Below are positions 61,642 through 64,000 of a stretch of DNA of 64,000 bases, piece by piece. The stretch's first letter is position 1. The number at the start of each line of letters is the position of its first letter. A model generated the notes under the pieces. The model made no database searches and was not told the DNA's origin. It saw nothing but the letters and a program-made list of their open reading frames with translations. This DNA is from Microbulbifer aggregans (GTDB lineage Bacteria > Pseudomonadota > Gammaproteobacteria > Pseudomonadales > Cellvibrionaceae), in contig NZ_JAIVKK010000001.1 in NCBI RefSeq assembly GCF_020524005.1, positions 248,001 through 312,000 of the forward strand, read 5' to 3'. Both the position numbers and the translations under genes were made by a program.

Positions 61642-62397
61642 ATGTCACTTAACACTTCACTGGAAGGGAAGATCGCCCTGGTAACGGGTGCCAGCCGCGG
61701 AATTGGCGCGGCGATTGCTGATCTTCTTGGTGCGCAGGGCGCGACGGTTATCGGTACTGCAACCAGTGCTTCCGGCGCCGAAAAGATTTCGGCGCGCTTT
61801 GCTGAGAAGGGTGTTAAAGGTGCGGGTATGGAGCTTGATGTTACGAGCCCGGAAAGCCTTACCGCTTTGCTGGTGGCGGTAAAAGCAGAGCACGGTGCGC
61901 CAACCATTCTTGTGAACAATGCTGGTATCACGCAGGACAACCTGCTGATGCGCATGAAAGACGACGAGTGGGATTCCGTCATCAATACCAACTTGACTGC
62001 GGTATATCGTGTGACCAAGAGCTGCCTGCGCGACATGACCAAGGCGCGCTGGGGTCGCATTATCAATATCAGTTCCGTTGTCGGCAGTATGGGCAATGCG
62101 GGGCAGAGCAACTACGCTGCAACCAAAGCAGGCGTTGCGGGTTTCGCGCGCGCGCTGGCTGCAGAAGTGGGCTCCCGCGGCATCACCGTCAATACTGTGG
62201 CGCCGGGTTTTATCGATACCGATATGACCAAGGTGCTGCCGGATGCGCAGCGTGAAGCGCTTCTGGGCAAGATTCCTTTGGGTCGTCTCGGTGCACCGGA
62301 AGAAATTGCCAGTGTTGTTGCATTTTTGGCCAGTGACGCGGGTGGTTATGTGACCGGAGAGACCATTCAAGTGAATGGGGGCATGTATATGGGCTGA
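61642..62397 (+). CDS. fabG: 3-oxoacyl-ACP reductase FabG
   Basis: A 251-residue short-chain reductase using NADPH. The cofactor loop TGASRGIG is at 15-22, NNAG at 92-95, and the catalytic set Ser144/145, Tyr158 and Lys162 lies in NISSVVGSMGNAGQSNYAATKAG. The C-terminal ETIQVNGGMYM is typical of FabG. It reduces beta-ketoacyl-ACP in the elongation cycle. GGGAGC precedes the ATG. The acpP gene follows after 226 bases that hold a promoter. Confidence 0.96.
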   Translation: MSLNTSLEGKIALVTGASRGIGAAIADLLGAQGATVIGTATSASGAEKISARFAEKGVKGAGMELDVTSPESLTALLVAVKAEHGAPTILVNNAGITQDNLLMRMKDDEWDSVINTNLTAVYRVTKSCLRDMTKARWGRIINISSVVGSMGNAGQSNYAATKAGVAGFARALAAEVGSRGITVNTVAPGFIDTDMTKVLPDAQREALLGKIPLGRLGAPEEIASVVAFLASDAGGYVTGETIQVNGGMYMG

Positions 62398-62477
62398 TTT
62401 TCTTTATAGAAAATTGACCCAAGTACATGATTTTTAAATATTTTTTCCATATTCTGCGGATGGTTGAGAGCGGTGCA

Positions 62478-62505
62478 TTACATCCTGAAAAAATCAGGGT
62501 ACAAT
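62478..62505 (+). promoter_or_regulatory. Candidate sigma-70 promoter of acpP
   Basis: TTACAT at 62478-62483, a 16-base spacer, and TACAAT at 62500-62505. Both boxes are one base from consensus. An internal acpP promoter is known in other gammaproteobacteria and fits the very high need for this protein. Confidence 0.65.
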
Positions 62506-62573
62506 GCCGCCTCGCATTAACCATAAGCTGTGTTAATCGGTTGCTGATCCACCGTTAAAAAAACGGAGTTTTT

Positions 62574-62615
62574 ATGACCAGTGACCAAAACAGATTTTTA
62601 TCCACTAGGAGTTAA
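62574..62615 (+). CDS. 13-codon leader ORF upstream of acpP
   Basis: A short frame, MTSDQNRFLSTRS and stop, begins with ATG after a GGAG ribosome site. It ends 8 bases before the acpP ATG. Its last codons lie over the AGGAG site of acpP. A small hairpin CCGTT/AACGG followed by a T-rich stretch lies just upstream. It could couple or limit acpP translation. It may also be chance; nothing shows that it is translated. Confidence 0.35.
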   Translation: MTSDQNRFLSTRS

Positions 62616-62623
62616 ATTGAATC

Positions 62624-62860
62624 ATGAGCAGCATTGAAGAGCGCGTAAAAAAGATCGTTGCTGAACAACTGGGTGTTAAGGAAGAAGATGTAAAGCCTGA
62701 AGCATCCTTTGTTGAAGATCTCGGCGCTGACTCCCTCGACACAGTTGAGCTGGTAATGGCTTTGGAAGAGGAATTCGAAACTGAAATTCCTGATGAAGAA
62801 GCAGAAAAAATTACAACTGTTCAGCTGGCAATCGATTACATCAACCAGAATCTTGGTTGA
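62624..62860 (+). CDS. acpP: Acyl carrier protein
   Basis: A 78-residue acidic, all-helical protein. The phosphopantetheine site is Ser37 in [21 protein letters not shown]. It carries growing acyl chains between the Fab enzymes. The Shine-Dalgarno AGGAG lies before the ATG. The gene has its own candidate promoter upstream and a strong hairpin downstream, so its mRNA may be partly separate from fabG and fabF. Confidence 0.97.
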   Translation: MSSIEERVKKIVAEQLGVKEEDVKPEASFVEDLGADSLDTVELVMALEEEFETEIPDEEAEKITTVQLAIDYINQNLG

Positions 62861-62918
62861 TTCCCAGCTGGGTAGTTTAAGTAACGGATAAATTTGTTAC
62901 CCGTTACGCACGATTTGT

Positions 62919-62961
62919 GAGAGCCGTTCTATGTTGCATAGCGCGGCTCTCCGTGTTTTTG
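62919..62961 (+). terminator. Terminator/attenuator between acpP and fabF
   Basis: An 8-bp stem GAGAGCCG / CGGCTCTC (62919-62926 with 62944-62951) contains an inner CTATG-TTG-CATAG stem and is followed by CGTGTTTTTG. A second inverted repeat, GTAACGG / CCGTTAC, lies just upstream at 62881-62907. This would end most acpP transcripts and pass a fraction into fabF. Confidence 0.78.
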
Positions 62962-63029
62962 AGTTCATGAAATGTGACCGCTGGCGCGATTGCTGTCATC
63001 GGTGAATTAGTATTGCGGGGGAGGCACGA

Positions 63030-64000
63030 GTGTCGCGGAGAAGAGTAGTCATTACCGGTATGGGCGCAGTTAGCCCGCTGGGCAATACCCTTGAAGATAC
63101 CTGGGGTGCTTTGCTTAAAGGCCAGAGCGGCGCAGCGAATATCGACAAATTTGATGTTTCAGCTTTTTCAACCCGCTTTGCTGCAACCGTAAAGAATTTT
63201 GACCCCGAGCCGCACTTGCCGCAGAAAGAAGCGCGCAAGATGGATATTTTCCTGCAGTTCGGGCTCAGTGCAGGTATTCAGGCCATGGAAGACAGTGGTC
63301 TGGAAATTACCGAAAGCAATGCCTCTCGTATCGGTGCGTGTATCGGATCCGGAATGGGTGGTATTGCGGCTATCGAGAACAACGCGATGCTGATCGCAGA
63401 GAAAGGCCCTCGCCGGGTTTCTCCTTTCTTCGTTCCCGGTGCCATTATCAACATGGTTGCCGGTAACCTTTCGATCAAATATGGCATGAAGGGGCCAAAC
63501 CTTTCTACAACAACCGCCTGTACCACTGGTACTCACGCTGTTGGCCTGGGCCTGCGCACCATCCAGTACGGTGATGCCGACGTCATGGTATGTGGCGGTT
63601 CGGAGATGGTGACCACGCCCGTGGGGCTCGGCGGTTTCTGTGCCGCACGCGCACTCTCCACTCGCAATGACGACCCGCAAGCGGCAAGCCGCCCGTGGGA
63701 TCGTGATCGTGACGGTTTTGTATTGGGCGAAGGTGCCGGTGTGCTGGTACTGGAAGAGTATGAGCATGCGAAGGCCCGCGGAGCGAAGATTTACGCGGAA
63801 CTGTGTGGTTTCGGCATGAGTGGTGATGCGCACCATATGACGTCGCCCCCCGAAGATGGCGCCGGCGCCGCACTGTCCATGCGTAATGCGTTGAATGACG
63901 CAGAAATGGCACCGGATGCTATTCAGTACATCAATGCGCACGGAACCTCCACACCGCTGGGGGACAAGGCTGAAATTTCCGCGGTACGTTCCGTATTCGG
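63030..64000 (+). CDS. fabF: 3-oxoacyl-ACP synthase II FabF, cut by window edge
   Basis: The first 323 codons of the condensing enzyme that extends acyl-ACP with malonyl-ACP. The catalytic Cys164 is in [14 protein letters not shown], followed by [38 protein letters not shown] and the first active-site His in [16 protein letters not shown]. The second His lies beyond the window. The start is a GTG with GGGAGG upstream. It is 169 bases after acpP. Confidence 0.95.
   Translation, partial: MSRRRVVITGMGAVSPLGNTLEDTWGALLKGQSGAANIDKFDVSAFSTRFAATVKNFDPEPHLPQKEARKMDIFLQFGLSAGIQAMEDSGLEITESNASRIGACIGSGMGGIAAIENNAMLIAEKGPRRVSPFFVPGAIINMVAGNLSIKYGMKGPNLSTTTACTTGTHAVGLGLRTIQYGDADVMVCGGSEMVTTPVGLGGFCAARALSTRNDDPQAASRPWDRDRDGFVLGEGAGVLVLEEYEHAKARGAKIYAELCGFGMSGDAHHMTSPPEDGAGAALSMRNALNDAEMAPDAIQYINAHGTSTPLGDKAEISAVRSVF

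Overview
The window looks like a chromosomal segment of a moderately GC-rich, Gram-negative gammaproteobacterium. The core gene order rne / rluC / HAD phosphatase / yceF / yceD-rpmF-plsX-fabD-fabG-acpP-fabF is the pseudomonad and cellvibrio type, with fabD following plsX directly and no fabH between them. Add a secreted polyhydroxyalkanoate depolymerase with calcium-type repeats and an alginate-export-type porin, and a marine polymer degrader related to Microbulbifer or Cellvibrio is a reasonable inference. No marker gene here proves the genus. I saw no rRNA, CRISPR array, transposase, integrase or phage gene.

Region 1 (1-11700) is a patchwork of mostly single genes. It holds the end of a thiopurine methyltransferase, a secreted NTF2-like protein, an MFS efflux pump, thioredoxin 2, a GFA-fold protein, an alpha carbonic anhydrase, a truncated esterase, a DJ-1/PfpI protein, a large secreted PHB-depolymerase-type esterase, and a 4-OT-type tautomerase divergent from an HxlR regulator. 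The last two share an operator-like intergenic region. Region 2 (11700-14150) is AT-richer and holds small unknown genes. Two consecutive gene junctions look like degenerate integron attC sites. Region 3 (14150-20540) has a NagB-like sugar-phosphate protein, a spermidine-synthase-like protein, an acetyltransferase, unknown genes and the DAHP synthase aroG.

Region 4 (20540-36410) is housekeeping. It contains a translationally coupled AddAB-like helicase/nuclease pair, murI, rmuC with an AEC transporter and a DUF2489 gene, a REP-like cluster, trmA, yjbQ, rimK, the sulfur-relay genes tusDCBE downstream of yccA, and a secreted DUF442-type phosphatase. Region 5 (36445-43248) is a tightly packed minus-strand operon: a VTT membrane protein, a debranching-type glycosidase, a GT4 glycosyltransferase, and a fusion of an alkaline-phosphatase-fold phosphodiesterase with an EEP phosphatase. 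It is the most system-like unexplained unit in the window. Region 6 (43448-51754) has an MgtC/DUF4010 membrane protein, a frameshifted porin, an operon of isochorismatase-like hydrolase, Tat-exported amidohydrolase and MFS pump, and a lipoprotein.

Region 7 (52242-64000) starts with tRNA-Ser(UGA), which has a clear promoter and terminator. Then come rne, a long divergent spacer, rluC, a HAD phosphatase, yceF, and the fatty-acid operon, which runs off the right edge inside fabF. An acpP promoter, a 13-codon leader ORF overlapping the acpP ribosome binding site, and a strong hairpin between acpP and fabF suggest that acyl carrier protein is expressed separately from the rest of the operon.
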